The notes under the pieces: generated by a model
The model's input: the letters and a program-made list of their open reading frames with translations, nothing else
The model's database searches: none
What the model was told of the DNA's origin: nothing
Position numbers and translations under genes: made by a program
Part shown: positions 33,821-43,102 of the stretch, in pieces
Layout of the letters: every line of letters begins with the position of its first letter
How positions within the stretch are numbered: position 1 is the stretch's first letter
Assembly: GCA_947441065.1 (NCBI GenBank)
Contig: CANESI010000020.1
Span: forward strand, 1 to 48,370
From: Caulobacteraceae bacterium
GTDB taxonomy: Bacteria; Pseudomonadota; Alphaproteobacteria; Caulobacterales; Caulobacteraceae
Direction of reading: 5' to 3'
Length of the DNA: 48,370 nt

Positions 33821-34848
33821 CTGTTAAATCCTTGCAGGAAGGAGAGGGCCGCGAACGGCTTGATCCCAAACATGTGCTCAGCCAAAAGCGCGGCGAACAT
33901 CAAGAACAGATATAGGATCGAAAAGGCAAAAAGGTTGCGCGCATCCTTGGCTGCGGCCCTTACATCGTAGAGACCGGCATCCATGCGCGGATCTGCCGCA
34001 TCCCCTGCACGGCTCAGGAACAGCCGCACAGCCAGCAGCAGGAATACTGCCCCGCCAAGGCCCGACACCGCCAGGTAGGCTGGCCCGCCAAGGCCGGTCA
34101 CAGCCGGCAGCAGGCAAACGGGCACCAGAAGCAGGCTATAGACAAGGATCTGTAGACGCGTGGACTTGGCCCCCTTGGCCACCGGCATCATCGGAACACC
34201 GGCCTTGGCATAGTCCTCAGACGTATAGAGCGACAGGGCCCAAAAGTGCGGCGGGGTCCACATGAAGATAATGGCGAAGAGCAGCCAAGCATTGACCGGG
34301 GTTGTGCCGCTGACCGCCGCCCAGCCGATCACAGGGGGCAAGGCGCCGGCCAAGCCACCAATGACGATGTTCTGGGGCGTCGAGCGCTTGAGCCACATGG
34401 TATAGATCAAGGCGTAGAAGAGGATGGTAAAGGCCAGCAGGCCAGCGGCCAACCAATTGGTCGCCATACCCATGAGCATAACCGAAAAGAGCGACATGAC
34501 CACGCCCAAGGTCAGGGCGTCTGCGGGCTGAACCCGGCCAGCAGGCACCGGACGACCGCGCGTGCGGCGCATCTGAGCATCGATGTCGGCGTCGTACCAC
34601 ATGTTCAGGGCTCCAGAGGCCCCGGCACCGATGGCGATACAGAACACAGCGACCGCCGCGATAATCGGATTGATCGTGCCGCCTGCGCAGACCAAGCCCG
34701 TCAGAGCCGTAAAGACCACCAACGACATGACCCGAGGCTTCATCAGCGCCAGAAAATCCTGCCAACGCGCCGTCTGTTCCCGCCCAGCCGTTTCAGGCGG
34801 TTCGGCGGAGATTTCCGAAGCAGACAAGGGAGCCGAGAGGTCGGTCAT
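33817..34848 (-). CDS. ctaB: Protoheme IX farnesyltransferase (heme O synthase)
   Basis: This 343-aa UbiA-family membrane enzyme attaches farnesyl to heme b to make heme o, the precursor of heme a. The prenyl diphosphate site is ALNMWYDADIDAQMRRTRGRP, with the second Asp-rich loop near LYTSEDYAKAGVPMMPV. Further motifs are PRVMSLVVFTALTGLV and WTPPHFWALSLY. About nine membrane helices can be counted. It lies between subunit I and the small coxF-like gene, as in other alphaproteobacteria. Confidence 0.96.
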   Translation of the reverse strand: MTDLSAPLSASEISAEPPETAGREQTARWQDFLALMKPRVMSLVVFTALTGLVCAGGTINPIIAAVAVFCIAIGAGASGALNMWYDADIDAQMRRTRGRPVPAGRVQPADALTLGVVMSLFSVMLMGMATNWLAAGLLAFTILFYALIYTMWLKRSTPQNIVIGGLAGALPPVIGWAAVSGTTPVNAWLLFAIIFMWTPPHFWALSLYTSEDYAKAGVPMMPVAKGAKSTRLQILVYSLLLVPVCLLPAVTGLGGPAYLAVSGLGGAVFLLLAVRLFLSRAGDAADPRMDAGLYDVRAAAKDARNLFAFSILYLFLMFAALLAEHMFGIKPFAALSFLQGFNR

Positions 34849-34944
34849 GGGGGAGAAACGCTTCCTTTGAAACGATCCGAGGGACGCAGCTTGCGGCTAG
34901 GCTCGCCGAAACCACGTCCCTCGGTATTACGCGTCGTCTAGACC

Positions 34945-36603
34945 CTAGTGACCGTCGTCTTTGATCACGGGCAGGGTATTGAACTGGTGGAACGGTGGCG
35001 GTGAGGGCAAGGTCCATTCCAATGTCGTGGCACCTTCGCCCCATGGATTGGCTTCGGCCTTACGACGGCGGATCGCCGATTCCAGCAGCACCAGCAAGAA
35101 GACGCCGACGCCAACCAGCGTGATGGCATAGCCGATGCTGGAGACATGGTTCCACTTTGAGAAGGCTTCAGGATAGTCCACATAGCGGCGTGGCATGCCC
35201 TGCAGACCCAAGAAGTGCTGCGGGAAGAAGATTACGTTCACGCCGACAAAGGTGATCCAGAAGTGCACGCAACCAAGGAACTCGTTGTACTTCACGCCCC
35301 ACATCTTCTCGAACCAGTAGTAGAAGCCCGCGAAGATCGCGAACACCGCACCGAGCGAGAGCACATAGTGGAAGTGCGCCACGACGTAATATGTGTCGTG
35401 CAGCGAGTAGTCGATACCCGCATTGGCGAGCACCACGCCGGTCACGCCGCCGACGGTGAACAGGAAGATAAAGCCCATCGCCCACAGCATCGGGGTCTTG
35501 AAGTCCACCGAACCGCCCCACATGGTCGCGATCCAAGAGAAGATCTTGATACCCGTTGGAACCGCAATGACCATGGTCGCCGCGACAAAGTAGGCGCGAA
35601 GATCGATCGTCATGCCGACCGTATACATGTGGTGAGCCCACACAACGAAGCCGACGAAGCCAATGGCCACCATAGCATAGGCCATGGCCAGATAACCGAA
35701 GATGGGCTTCTTGGAGAAGGTCGAGACGATGTGGCTGATAATACCGAAACCGGGAAGGATCAGGATGTACACTTCGGGGTGACCGAAGAACCAGAACAGG
35801 TGCTGGAACATCACCGGATCTCCGCCTCCGGCTGGATCGAAGAAGCTGGTTCCGAAGTTACGATCGGTCAGCAACATGGTGATGGCACCGGCCAGAACCG
35901 GCAGGGACAGCAGCAGCAGGAAGGCTGTGACCAGAACGGACCAGGCAAAGAGCGGCATGCGGTGCATGGTCATGCCCGGCGCGCGCATATTGAAGATGGT
36001 GGTGATGAAGTTGATCGCACCCAAGATCGAACTGGCACCGGCAAGGTGTAGCGAGAAGATCGCCAAATCCATCGCTGGACCTGTGTGACCGGTTGTTGAG
36101 AGCGGCGGATAGATCGTCCAACCCCCACCAAATCCGCGTCCAGGACCACCGTCGACGAACAGGGACATGCACAGCAGCACCCAAGCGGCAATCAACAGCC
36201 AGAACGAGATGTTGTTCATACGCGGGAAGGCCATGTCTGGCGCGCCGATCATGATCGGAACGAACCAGTTGCCGAAACCACCGATCATCGCCGGCATAAC
36301 CATGAAGAAGATCATGATCAGGGCGTGAGCGGTTACGACCGTATTGTAGCCATGCTTTGACTGTTCAATCAGACCAAGGAAGCTGACCCCGGAGGTCGCG
36401 CTAAAGTACTGGATACCGGGCTGGTCCAGTTCCATACGGATCAGACCAGACAGGGCCCCGCCCACCAGGCCCGCCATGATGGCGAACAGGATGTAGAGGG
36501 TGCCAATATCCTTGTGGTTGGTCGAGAAGACCCACCGGGTAATGAAACCCGGCTTGTGGTCATGATCATCATGACCGTGATCGTGTGCGGCGGAGTTTGC
36601 CAT
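34945..36603 (-). CDS. ctaD: Cytochrome c oxidase subunit I
   Basis: This 552-aa catalytic subunit has twelve membrane helices and carries heme a and the a3-CuB centre. Key motifs: [35 protein letters not shown] (heme a ligand His), the CuB His-Tyr pair in [27 protein letters not shown] (two CuB His), and [15 protein letters not shown] with the a3 and a His. The N-terminus ([10 protein letters not shown]) is His/Asp-rich. It starts 22 bases after ctaC. The K- and D-channel segments are in place, so it is an A1-type aa3 oxidase. Confidence 0.98.
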   Translation of the reverse strand: MANSAAHDHGHDDHDHKPGFITRWVFSTNHKDIGTLYILFAIMAGLVGGALSGLIRMELDQPGIQYFSATSGVSFLGLIEQSKHGYNTVVTAHALIMIFFMVMPAMIGGFGNWFVPIMIGAPDMAFPRMNNISFWLLIAAWVLLCMSLFVDGGPGRGFGGGWTIYPPLSTTGHTGPAMDLAIFSLHLAGASSILGAINFITTIFNMRAPGMTMHRMPLFAWSVLVTAFLLLLSLPVLAGAITMLLTDRNFGTSFFDPAGGGDPVMFQHLFWFFGHPEVYILILPGFGIISHIVSTFSKKPIFGYLAMAYAMVAIGFVGFVVWAHHMYTVGMTIDLRAYFVAATMVIAVPTGIKIFSWIATMWGGSVDFKTPMLWAMGFIFLFTVGGVTGVVLANAGIDYSLHDTYYVVAHFHYVLSLGAVFAIFAGFYYWFEKMWGVKYNEFLGCVHFWITFVGVNVIFFPQHFLGLQGMPRRYVDYPEAFSKWNHVSSIGYAITLVGVGVFLLVLLESAIRRRKAEANPWGEGATTLEWTLPSPPPFHQFNTLPVIKDDGH

Positions 36604-36625
36604 CGTCTAACTCTTCCTCGAACTA

Positions 36626-37561
36626 TCAGTTCATCGCGACGGGCTTTGCAGCCACGTCGAGTTGAGCGGTCTTTTGCGGGGCGGGGGCAGCAGCAACCGG
36701 AGCGGCGGGGGCCGCAGGGGCTGAAGGCGTGGCCACGGGGGTTGCGGCAGGGGCAGCCGGGGCTGGTGGAGCCTTGGTCAGGGCCCAAGCGTCAAACTCT
36801 TCTTGGGTTACCACCTGGATCTGGATGGGCATGAAGGCGTGATCGACGCCGCACAGTTCAGAACATTGGCCGTAGAACATGCCGGTCTTTTCAGCCTTGA
36901 ACCAGGTTTCGTTGATCCGGCCGGGGATGGCGTCGGTCTTAAGACCAAAGGCGGGCATGGCGAAATTGTGGATCACGTCCGAACCGGTGACCAGAACCTT
37001 GACCACCTTACCGACGGGAACGACCAACGAATTGTCCGCAGCAAGGCGATAGGGAACATTGGCCTTCTTAGCGTCGGCTTCCGACAGCATGACCGATGTG
37101 ATCTCGTCGATCTTCTGGTCCGGATAGGTGTAGCCCCAGTACCACTGATAGCCGGTCGCCTTTACGGTCAGGTCAGGCTTTGGCATGTCGTGATAGGCGA
37201 ACAGCAGCTTGAAAGAGAAGATCGAGATGAACAGCAAGATCCCGACAGGGATTAGGGTCCACGCCACTTCCAAGGCGGTGTTGTGGGTGAATTTCGCCGG
37301 AACCGGGTTCGACTTCTTGTTGAAGCGCACCACGATAATGCCAAGCAAGATCGCCACAAAGACCGAGATCACCGTGATGATCGGCATCAAGATCGCGTCG
37401 TGGAAAAAGATCGCTGAGTGTTTCAGCGGCGAGGCAGCCTGTTGCAGACCGATATAGTCCGGCGTGGGCTGGCCCAGAAGTTCCGTCGCCAAGGCTTGGG
37501 CACTGAACCCGACCCCGACAATCATCCCGGCGAGGCCCGCCGCTAGCTTGCGCATATTCAT
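36626..37561 (-). CDS. ctaC: Cytochrome c oxidase subunit II
   Basis: This 311-aa subunit receives electrons from cytochrome c through the CuA centre. A signal peptide (MRKLAAGLAGMIVGVGFSAQA) is followed by two membrane helices and the periplasmic CuA domain, with the ligand set H...C-x3-C...H...M in YGQCSELCGVDHAFMPIQI. The C-terminal 50 residues are an Ala/Pro-rich tail (APAAPAATPVATPSAPAAPA) that most homologues lack or vary. I chose ATG 37561; ATG at 37576 or 37555 are alternatives. It is the first gene of the cox cluster. Confidence 0.97.
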   Translation of the reverse strand: MNMRKLAAGLAGMIVGVGFSAQALATELLGQPTPDYIGLQQAASPLKHSAIFFHDAILMPIITVISVFVAILLGIIVVRFNKKSNPVPAKFTHNTALEVAWTLIPVGILLFISIFSFKLLFAYHDMPKPDLTVKATGYQWYWGYTYPDQKIDEITSVMLSEADAKKANVPYRLAADNSLVVPVGKVVKVLVTGSDVIHNFAMPAFGLKTDAIPGRINETWFKAEKTGMFYGQCSELCGVDHAFMPIQIQVVTQEEFDAWALTKAPPAPAAPAATPVATPSAPAAPAAPVAAAPAPQKTAQLDVAAKPVAMN

Positions 37562-37850
37562 TCCCGAAGCCCTCATATTCTCTGCGGCCCAGCCCTAACC
37601 GATAAAAACCCACCTGTAGCAGGTTCTTCACCGTGTGACATACCCCGGCAGCCCTCGGTGGCGAGCCCAAATCTAGGGCCTAATTGTCGCACCTCGGAAC
37701 CGAGCCAGCCCCATTTCCCAAATTACTGGCGCGTGCATACGCGTTGGAGCCTGTCTTGCCAAGGGATGAGCGATTAGACCAGAGGCGGTTTCAACTTTGC
37801 CCATAAATCCCTATGTTATTTGCAATGCCTTTTCGATCGGACCTCAGTTC
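37562..37850. other. Divergent promoter region of ctaC and tldD
   Basis: These 289 bases separate the divergent starts of the oxidase cluster and tldD. No gene is evident; short open frames here lack ribosome binding sites. AT-richer stretches near 37600 and 37800-37830 are the likely promoters. I see no clear operator. Confidence 0.5.
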
Positions 37851-39281
37851 ATGACCTCGCCCACGACCGCCATGCCCCTTTTAGAAGCCAATGACGTCAA
37901 TCCCGAGCGTGCGCGGGCGATTTTGGCCGAGGCCCTGAGCGGGGCGGATGACGGCGAGCTCTATATGGAGCGGTCCGAAAGCGAATCATTTGTCTTTGAT
38001 GACGGGCGCTTGAAATCAGCAGCCTACGATTCTGGCGAAGGGTTCGGCCTGCGGGTCGTGGCCGGAGAGACGGCGGGCTATGCCCATGCCAGCGAAATTA
38101 CCGAAGCCGCCATCGGGCGGGCCGGACAGTCTGCGGCCCTCGCGCGGCGCGGCTATAGTGGCACCGCCGATCTGGCCCCGCGCCGGACCAATGCCAAGCT
38201 CTATTCGGACGCCGATCCTCTGGCCCAGCCGAGCTTCAGCGCCAAGACCGAACTCTTGCAAGAGATCGACGCCTTTGCCCGCGCCCGTGACCCTCGCGTG
38301 GTTCAGGTCATGGCTTCAATCGCTGGCGAGCGGCGCACGGTCGAGATCCTGCGCGCCGACGGCATGATGCTGCGCGATGTCCGCCCTCTGGTGCGGGTCA
38401 ATGTTCAGGTCACGGTCGAACGTGATGGTCGCCGCGAAACCGGCTCCTCCGGTGCCGGTGGCCGCGCCAGCTATGAGGCCTGGATCAGCCCCGACAAGTG
38501 GCAGGGGCAGGTCGACGAGGCCCTGCGCCAAGCTCTGGTCAATCTCGATGCCATCGCCGCTCCTGCCGGCGAAATGGATGTGGTGCTCGGCCCTGGCTGG
38601 AATGGGGTGCTGCTGCACGAGGCCGTCGGACATGGCCTTGAGGGGGACTTTAACCGCAAGGGCATCTCCGCCTTCTCTGGCCGGATTGGTGAGCGTGTGG
38701 CGGCCAAGGGCGTGACCGTCTTTGACGATGGCTCCCTAGCGGGTCGTCGCGGCTCCCTGACCATTGACGATGAGGGCACGCCGACCGAGCGCACGGTCCT
38801 GATCGAGGACGGCATATTGGTCGGCTATATGCATGATCGGATGAGCGCGCGCCTGATGGGCCTCAGCGCGACCGGCAATGGGCGTCGCCAATCCTATGCC
38901 CACATGCCACTGCCCCGCATGACCAATACTGGCATGATGAACGGCACCAGTTCTCAAGCCGAGATGATCGCCTCGATGAAGCGCGGCCTGTTTTGCGCCA
39001 ATTTCGGCGGCGGTCAGGTGGACATCACCAACGGCAAGTTCGTGTTCCAGTGCACCGAGGCCTACCTCGTCGAGAACGGCAAGATCACCGCTCCGGTCAA
39101 GGGCGCGACCCTGATCGGCGACGGCCCCAGCGCCCTGACCCGCGTGGAAATGATCGGCGATGATTTCGACTTCGACAATGGCGTCGGGGTCTGCGGCAAG
39201 GCCGGGCAAAGCCTTCCCGTCGGTGTCGGCCAGCCCTCCTTGAAGATCAAGGGCCTGACTGTGGGCGGAACGAGCCTCTAG
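37851..39281 (+). CDS. tldD: Metalloprotease TldD
   Basis: This 476-aa protein is the catalytic subunit of the TldD/TldE protease that trims modified peptides. The zinc motif HEAVGHGLEGD (HExxxH) is present, followed by FNRKGISAFSGRIGERVAAKGVTV, GFLIEDG-like VLIEDGILVGYMHDR and the ending GVGQPSLKIKGLTVGG. The ATG at 37851 is preferred over the frame start at 37797 because homologues start just ahead of the 'ARAILAEAL' helix. Its partner TldE is not in the window. It converges on the POT transporter across a hairpin. Confidence 0.95.
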   Translation: MTSPTTAMPLLEANDVNPERARAILAEALSGADDGELYMERSESESFVFDDGRLKSAAYDSGEGFGLRVVAGETAGYAHASEITEAAIGRAGQSAALARRGYSGTADLAPRRTNAKLYSDADPLAQPSFSAKTELLQEIDAFARARDPRVVQVMASIAGERRTVEILRADGMMLRDVRPLVRVNVQVTVERDGRRETGSSGAGGRASYEAWISPDKWQGQVDEALRQALVNLDAIAAPAGEMDVVLGPGWNGVLLHEAVGHGLEGDFNRKGISAFSGRIGERVAAKGVTVFDDGSLAGRRGSLTIDDEGTPTERTVLIEDGILVGYMHDRMSARLMGLSATGNGRRQSYAHMPLPRMTNTGMMNGTSSQAEMIASMKRGLFCANFGGGQVDITNGKFVFQCTEAYLVENGKITAPVKGATLIGDGPSALTRVEMIGDDFDFDNGVGVCGKAGQSLPVGVGQPSLKIKGLTVGGTSL

Positions 39282-39300
39282 ATCGGCTCAAAGGTGTTTA

Positions 39301-39318
39301 AGGGGGCTCTCGCCCCCT
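39301..39318. terminator. GC-rich hairpin between tldD and the POT transporter
   Basis: AGGGGGC / GCCCCCT (7 bp) encloses TCTC. The right arm covers most of the POT stop codon (39317-39319). It is 19 bases after the tldD stop. No T tract follows, so termination strength is uncertain. Confidence 0.6.
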
Positions 39319-41077
39319 ACTTCACCCCGTGGGCCAGCTTCTTTAGCCACGGGCTGGCAATGGCCAAGAGGATGCCAAGACCAATGGCCCAGATACCAAT
39401 GGTCTGGAACACGCTGGCATAGGTCTCTAGCGCTCCCTTTGGATCGAGCACCTGCCCGGCCACGGTCTCGGTTGCGGTCAGGTTGGCGACCATACCGCCC
39501 AGATATTGCGCCCAAGAGCTGGCCAAGAACCAGACCGCCATGATGGTCGAGACCACCGCAGGCGCCGAAAGCTTGGTCATCTGAGACAGGCCAACCGGGC
39601 TGAGGAACAGCTCACCCGTTGTGTGCAGCATATAGGCCATTGCCAAGAAGATCAGCGGCACCTTGTAGGCCCCGTCGGCGAACTTGACGCCAGCCACCAA
39701 GATCAAAAAGCCGATCCCGACCTGCATCAGGGCCAGCGAGAACTTCATCGGCGCTGACGGATCCAGATTACGCCGCCCCAAGAAGGCCCACAGGGCCGCA
39801 AAGGCTGGCGCAAACAGCAGGATGAAACCGGAATTGAACGACTGGGTCTGCGCCGCCGTCATCGCACTGCCGCCGGGCAGGGACAGTTGGGTGTTGCGGT
39901 CTGCAAACTGGTTCAAGGACGATCCAGCCTGCTCGAACAGAACGAAGAAGATCACCGAGGCGGCGATAAGCACAAGGGCCAAGATCATCCGACCGCGCTC
40001 AATAGCGTTGCATTTGGTCGCCATAAACCAGGCCAGATAGCCGAGCACACAGACCGAGCCGAGGCCGAGCATGGCTCCGACATAGGCATTCTGTTGCACC
40101 AGCACCCAAATGATACCGACACCTGCCACGCCCAAAATATAGATCAGCCATTCGCGGTTCAGCGGTCCAAAGACCGGCTTGGCCAAATCTTCCGGATTGG
40201 GCGGCTCGCCCTTGCCCTCGAGCATCGGTTTACCCAGCATGAACACCACCCAGCCTGCGGCCATACCGATACCGGCCAGACCAAAGCCTGCCCACCAGCC
40301 AACCTCTTGACCCAAACGCCCGCAGACAATAGCCGCGACAAAGGCGCCAAGATTGATGCCGTAATAGTAGAGGGTGAAGCCCGCATCCCGGCGCGGATCA
40401 TTCTCGGGATAGAGCTGACCCACAATCGACGAGATATTGGGCTTCAAGAAGCCAACGCCCATAATGATGAACGACAGGGCTAGGAACATGATGTCCTGAT
40501 AGATCTTGGGTCCCTTGACGACCGAAAGCTCATAGCTGCCCTTGGCCAGAACAGCCGGGATCGGCGCGTCAGCGGGCAGGCCCTTGAACTCCAAGCCGCC
40601 AGCCTCATTGGCGCCGAAAGCATATTCGCCTTCGCCCACCTTGAGCTTGACCTCGCGGCCATCGGCGCGGCCATGGACGACAAATTCATATTTCGCGCCC
40701 TGATAGGTCAGGACCTGAGTGGCCGGTGCCCCCTCGATGGCCATGGCACCATGTCCGGCGACGAGCAGCAGCGCCCCGAAGGCAATGGCCTTTCTCATGC
40801 CCAAGAACCGGTCGGCGAGCAGGCCGCCCACCAGAGGCAACAGATAGACCAACGACGTATAGGCCGCATATTGGCCCTGAGCCTGCTTGTCATCGAACAG
40901 GAAGTGCTGAGTCAGATAGAAGATCAGCAGGCCGCGCATGCCGTAATAGGAGAACCGCTCCCACATCTCGGCAAAGAAAAGCACGAACAGTCCGCGCGGA
41001 TGGGCCCTCATTTGGAGGAACACCGGCACGAAGGTCACCAAAACAATGATGAGCCCGACGATCTCAACCAGATTCAT
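39317..41077 (-). CDS. Peptide MFS transporter (POT/PTR family)
   Basis: This 586-aa proton-coupled oligopeptide symporter has the POT signature FAEMWERFSYYGMRGLLIFYL (ExxERFxYY) at about 35-55 and YYYGINLGAFVAAIVCG in the middle. The transmembrane core is interrupted at about 117-192, between helices 3 and 4, by roughly 75 mostly polar, non-membrane residues (QVLTYQGAKYEFVVHG, KLKVGEGEYAFGANEAGG). It should import di- and tripeptides from the periplasm. The ATG at 41077 follows AGGGGC. It is convergent with tldD, which may reflect a shared peptide-processing role. Confidence 0.92.
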   Translation of the reverse strand: MNLVEIVGLIIVLVTFVPVFLQMRAHPRGLFVLFFAEMWERFSYYGMRGLLIFYLTQHFLFDDKQAQGQYAAYTSLVYLLPLVGGLLADRFLGMRKAIAFGALLLVAGHGAMAIEGAPATQVLTYQGAKYEFVVHGRADGREVKLKVGEGEYAFGANEAGGLEFKGLPADAPIPAVLAKGSYELSVVKGPKIYQDIMFLALSFIIMGVGFLKPNISSIVGQLYPENDPRRDAGFTLYYYGINLGAFVAAIVCGRLGQEVGWWAGFGLAGIGMAAGWVVFMLGKPMLEGKGEPPNPEDLAKPVFGPLNREWLIYILGVAGVGIIWVLVQQNAYVGAMLGLGSVCVLGYLAWFMATKCNAIERGRMILALVLIAASVIFFVLFEQAGSSLNQFADRNTQLSLPGGSAMTAAQTQSFNSGFILLFAPAFAALWAFLGRRNLDPSAPMKFSLALMQVGIGFLILVAGVKFADGAYKVPLIFLAMAYMLHTTGELFLSPVGLSQMTKLSAPAVVSTIMAVWFLASSWAQYLGGMVANLTATETVAGQVLDPKGALETYASVFQTIGIWAIGLGILLAIASPWLKKLAHGVK

Positions 41078-41152
41078 GAAAAATAGCCCCTATCCGCGAT
41101 TTGCCCGCAGATGATCATGGGTTGCGCGGTTAGACAAGAGTGAGGGTAGAAA

Positions 41153-41260
41153 CCCCCTACCCCGGCTTCGCCGGTACTTCCCCCAGAGGGGGAAGATTTA
41201 CCGGCCCAGATCTTCCCCCCTTGGGGGAAGTGGCGCGTAGCGCCGAAGGGGGCCTTGTTT
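41153..41260. repeat. Intergenic palindromic repeat, family A copy 3
   Basis: Starts CCCCCTACCCCGGCTTCGCC and ends GAAGGGGGCCTTGTTT, matching the copies at 212-319 and 456-565 in both arms. It begins 75 bases upstream of the POT gene start and opens a second repeat cluster of three families (41153-41463). Confidence 0.85.
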
Positions 41261-41276
41261 GTTTTCTATCTTCCAT

Positions 41277-41352
41277 ATTCCCCGCGAAGGCGGGGACCCA
41301 GACCCTTTCACTCAGGCAGGACGCGGGCCACTGGATTCCTGTCTTTGCGGGG
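41277..41352. repeat. Intergenic palindromic repeat, family C (ATTCCCCGCGAAGGCGGGG type)
   Basis: ATTCCCCGCGAAGGCGGGGA at the left is mirrored by GGATTCCTGTCTTTGCGGGG at the right. Such 'ATTCCCGCGAAGGCGGGAATC' units are frequent in alphaproteobacterial and other genomes. Single copy in this window. Confidence 0.75.
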
Positions 41353-41378
41353 GACGCAGTGGAGAGGTTCATGGATGA

Positions 41379-41463
41379 CCCCCTCACCCAACCCTCTCCC
41401 CCAAGGGGGCGAGGGCTTTGCTCTTCTAGCCTTCTCCCTGTGGGAGAGGGCCTAAGTGAGGGC
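41379..41463. repeat. Intergenic palindromic repeat, family D (CCCTCACCCAACCCTCTCCC type)
   Basis: CCCTCACCCAACCCTCTCCC (41381-41400) is mirrored by GGGAGAGGGCCTAAGTGAGG (41443-41462). The unit ends about 20 bases before the gshA stop. This arm sequence is another recurrent intergenic palindrome of proteobacteria. Confidence 0.75.
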
Positions 41464-41482
41464 CTTGTCTTGTTACCTGCCC

Positions 41483-42853
41483 CTAATAGGCGAAGTCGTC
41501 GAACACCGGCTTCACATTGCCCTGCCAAGGGCCGTGATAGAGCTCCAGCAGGCGGTCGGCGGGGGTTAGGCCGCTGTCGGCGATCTGTTCCAGTTCCGAC
41601 AGGTAACCGGTCTCGTCGACCATACCGGCATGGAAGCGGGCGCGGCGCTTTAGGCCTTCGCGGGCGATGGCGATGAAGTCGCGGGCAACGTCCTTGATCG
41701 GACGACCGGCAATGGTGCCCTTCAGGCCCGTGCGGGCGGCATCGAGGCGCAAGGCCGCGCGATCTTCGCTGGTCCAGTGCTTACAGAGGTCCCAAGCACT
41801 GACCAAAGCGGCACTGTCATAGAACACACCGGTCCACAGGGCCTGCAGCGCGCAGATGCGGCTCCAAGGTCCAGAATCGGCCCCGCGCATTTCGAGATAT
41901 TGCTTCAGCCGCACCTCGGGGAACAGGGTGGTCAGATGATCCTCCCAATCCTTCATGGTCGCGCGCCGTCCAGGCACCTCGGCCAGATCACCAGCCATGA
42001 ATGAGCGGAACGACTTGCCCGCAAGATCGATATAGCGATGGCCGTCCTTGGTGAAATACATCGGCACGTCGGCGGCATAGTTGGCATAGGTCTCAAAGCC
42101 AAAGCCATCCTCGAACACAAAATCGAGCATTCCAGTCCGGTCGGCATCGACGTCGGTCCAGACATTGGCGCGGGCCGAAACGAAGCCGTTCGGCTTGCCT
42201 TCAGTGAAGGGCGAATTGGCGAACAGGGCCGTGGCGATGGGTTGCAGCGCCAAGCTCATGCGGAACTTGGCGACCATGTCGGCCTCGGACGAGAAGTCCA
42301 GATTGGCCTGCACCGTGCAGGTGCGGAACATCATGTCCAAGCCCATAGAGCCGACCTTGGGCATATATTCGCGCATGATCTTATAGCGGCCCTTGGGCAT
42401 CACCGGCACATCGGCCCGGGTCCAGTTGGGCGTAAAGCCTAGGCCCAGAAAGCCCACACCGATCTCGTCGGCCACTTCCTTAACCTCTTCGAGGTGCTGG
42501 CCGGTCTCGGCGCAAATCTCGTGCATGTCAGAAAGGGGGGCACCGGACAGTTCGAACTGACCACCGGGCTCAAGGCTGACGCTTGCGCCATTGCGCGACA
42601 GACCAATCAGGGTTTCGCCCTCATAGACCCCGCCCCAGCCAAAGCGCATCAAGCCGGTCATCAGGGCCAGAATGCCACCGCGCCCCTCAGCATCCGGCAG
42701 ATAGTCGATGGCCCTGTTGGTTCCGAGGCGGAAGGCGAACTTCTCATGCTCGGCCCCGACGCGCCATTGCTCCGCAGGCTTGCAGCCCTTGGCCAGATGG
42801 GCGGCCATGGCTTCGATGGTCAAAGGACGATCGTCCAGCTTGGTCTGCGCCAT
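41483..42853 (-). CDS. gshA: Glutamate-cysteine ligase (alphaproteobacterial/plant type)
   Basis: This 456-aa enzyme makes gamma-glutamylcysteine, the first step of glutathione synthesis. It belongs to the class shared by plants and alphaproteobacteria: RVGAEHEKFAFRLGTNR (Glu ligands), SLEPGGQFELSGAPL, FLGLGFTPNW, TCTVQANLDFSSEADM, ANSPFTEGKPNGFVSARANVW and KQYLEMRGADSGPW are family hallmarks. Start ATG at 42853. Its 3' flank is the repeat cluster. gshB is not in the window. Confidence 0.96.
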   Translation of the reverse strand: MAQTKLDDRPLTIEAMAAHLAKGCKPAEQWRVGAEHEKFAFRLGTNRAIDYLPDAEGRGGILALMTGLMRFGWGGVYEGETLIGLSRNGASVSLEPGGQFELSGAPLSDMHEICAETGQHLEEVKEVADEIGVGFLGLGFTPNWTRADVPVMPKGRYKIMREYMPKVGSMGLDMMFRTCTVQANLDFSSEADMVAKFRMSLALQPIATALFANSPFTEGKPNGFVSARANVWTDVDADRTGMLDFVFEDGFGFETYANYAADVPMYFTKDGHRYIDLAGKSFRSFMAGDLAEVPGRRATMKDWEDHLTTLFPEVRLKQYLEMRGADSGPWSRICALQALWTGVFYDSAALVSAWDLCKHWTSEDRAALRLDAARTGLKGTIAGRPIKDVARDFIAIAREGLKRRARFHAGMVDETGYLSELEQIADSGLTPADRLLELYHGPWQGNVKPVFDDFAY

Positions 42854-43071
42854 ACTGCGCTCCCTAAAATCCGTGTCTTGGCGGCAAACTGCCAGACCTT
42901 CGCGGCGATCTTTACGCTGCTTAGGTGGGGGGCGACAAGTCGATCACACTCAAGAGGCCGTGACTGTCATAGAAAATTCTCATGGCGGTCAGAAATTGGC
43001 TTTGCAACACTGCCCGTTCAAGCCTGCAAAAGGACAACGCCAGACCTTGGCGAACGACCACAACCGCCCTA

Positions 43072-43092
43072 CCCTCTACTTTGTATAGAGGG
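43072..43092 (+). promoter_or_regulatory. Hairpin overlapping the ribosome binding site of the ABC operon
   Basis: CCCTCTA (43072-43078) pairs perfectly with TAGAGGG (43086-43092), with loop CTTTGTA. The right arm holds most of the AGAGGGAG ribosome binding site for the GTG start at 43103. This could restrict translation until the stem is opened. I see no known riboswitch motif in the leader. Confidence 0.5.
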
Positions 43093-43102
43093 AGAATGTT
43101 CC

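Noticed and set aside
42494-43102. Long plus-strand frame upstream of the ABC binding protein, continuous with it
   Set aside because: Most of it is the antisense of gshA, has no ribosome binding site, and the lipoprotein signal peptide starts only at 43103.
42854-43102. Possible TPP riboswitch before the NMT1-type operon
   Set aside because: The conserved CTGAGA and the pyrophosphate-side motif of TPP riboswitches are not present.
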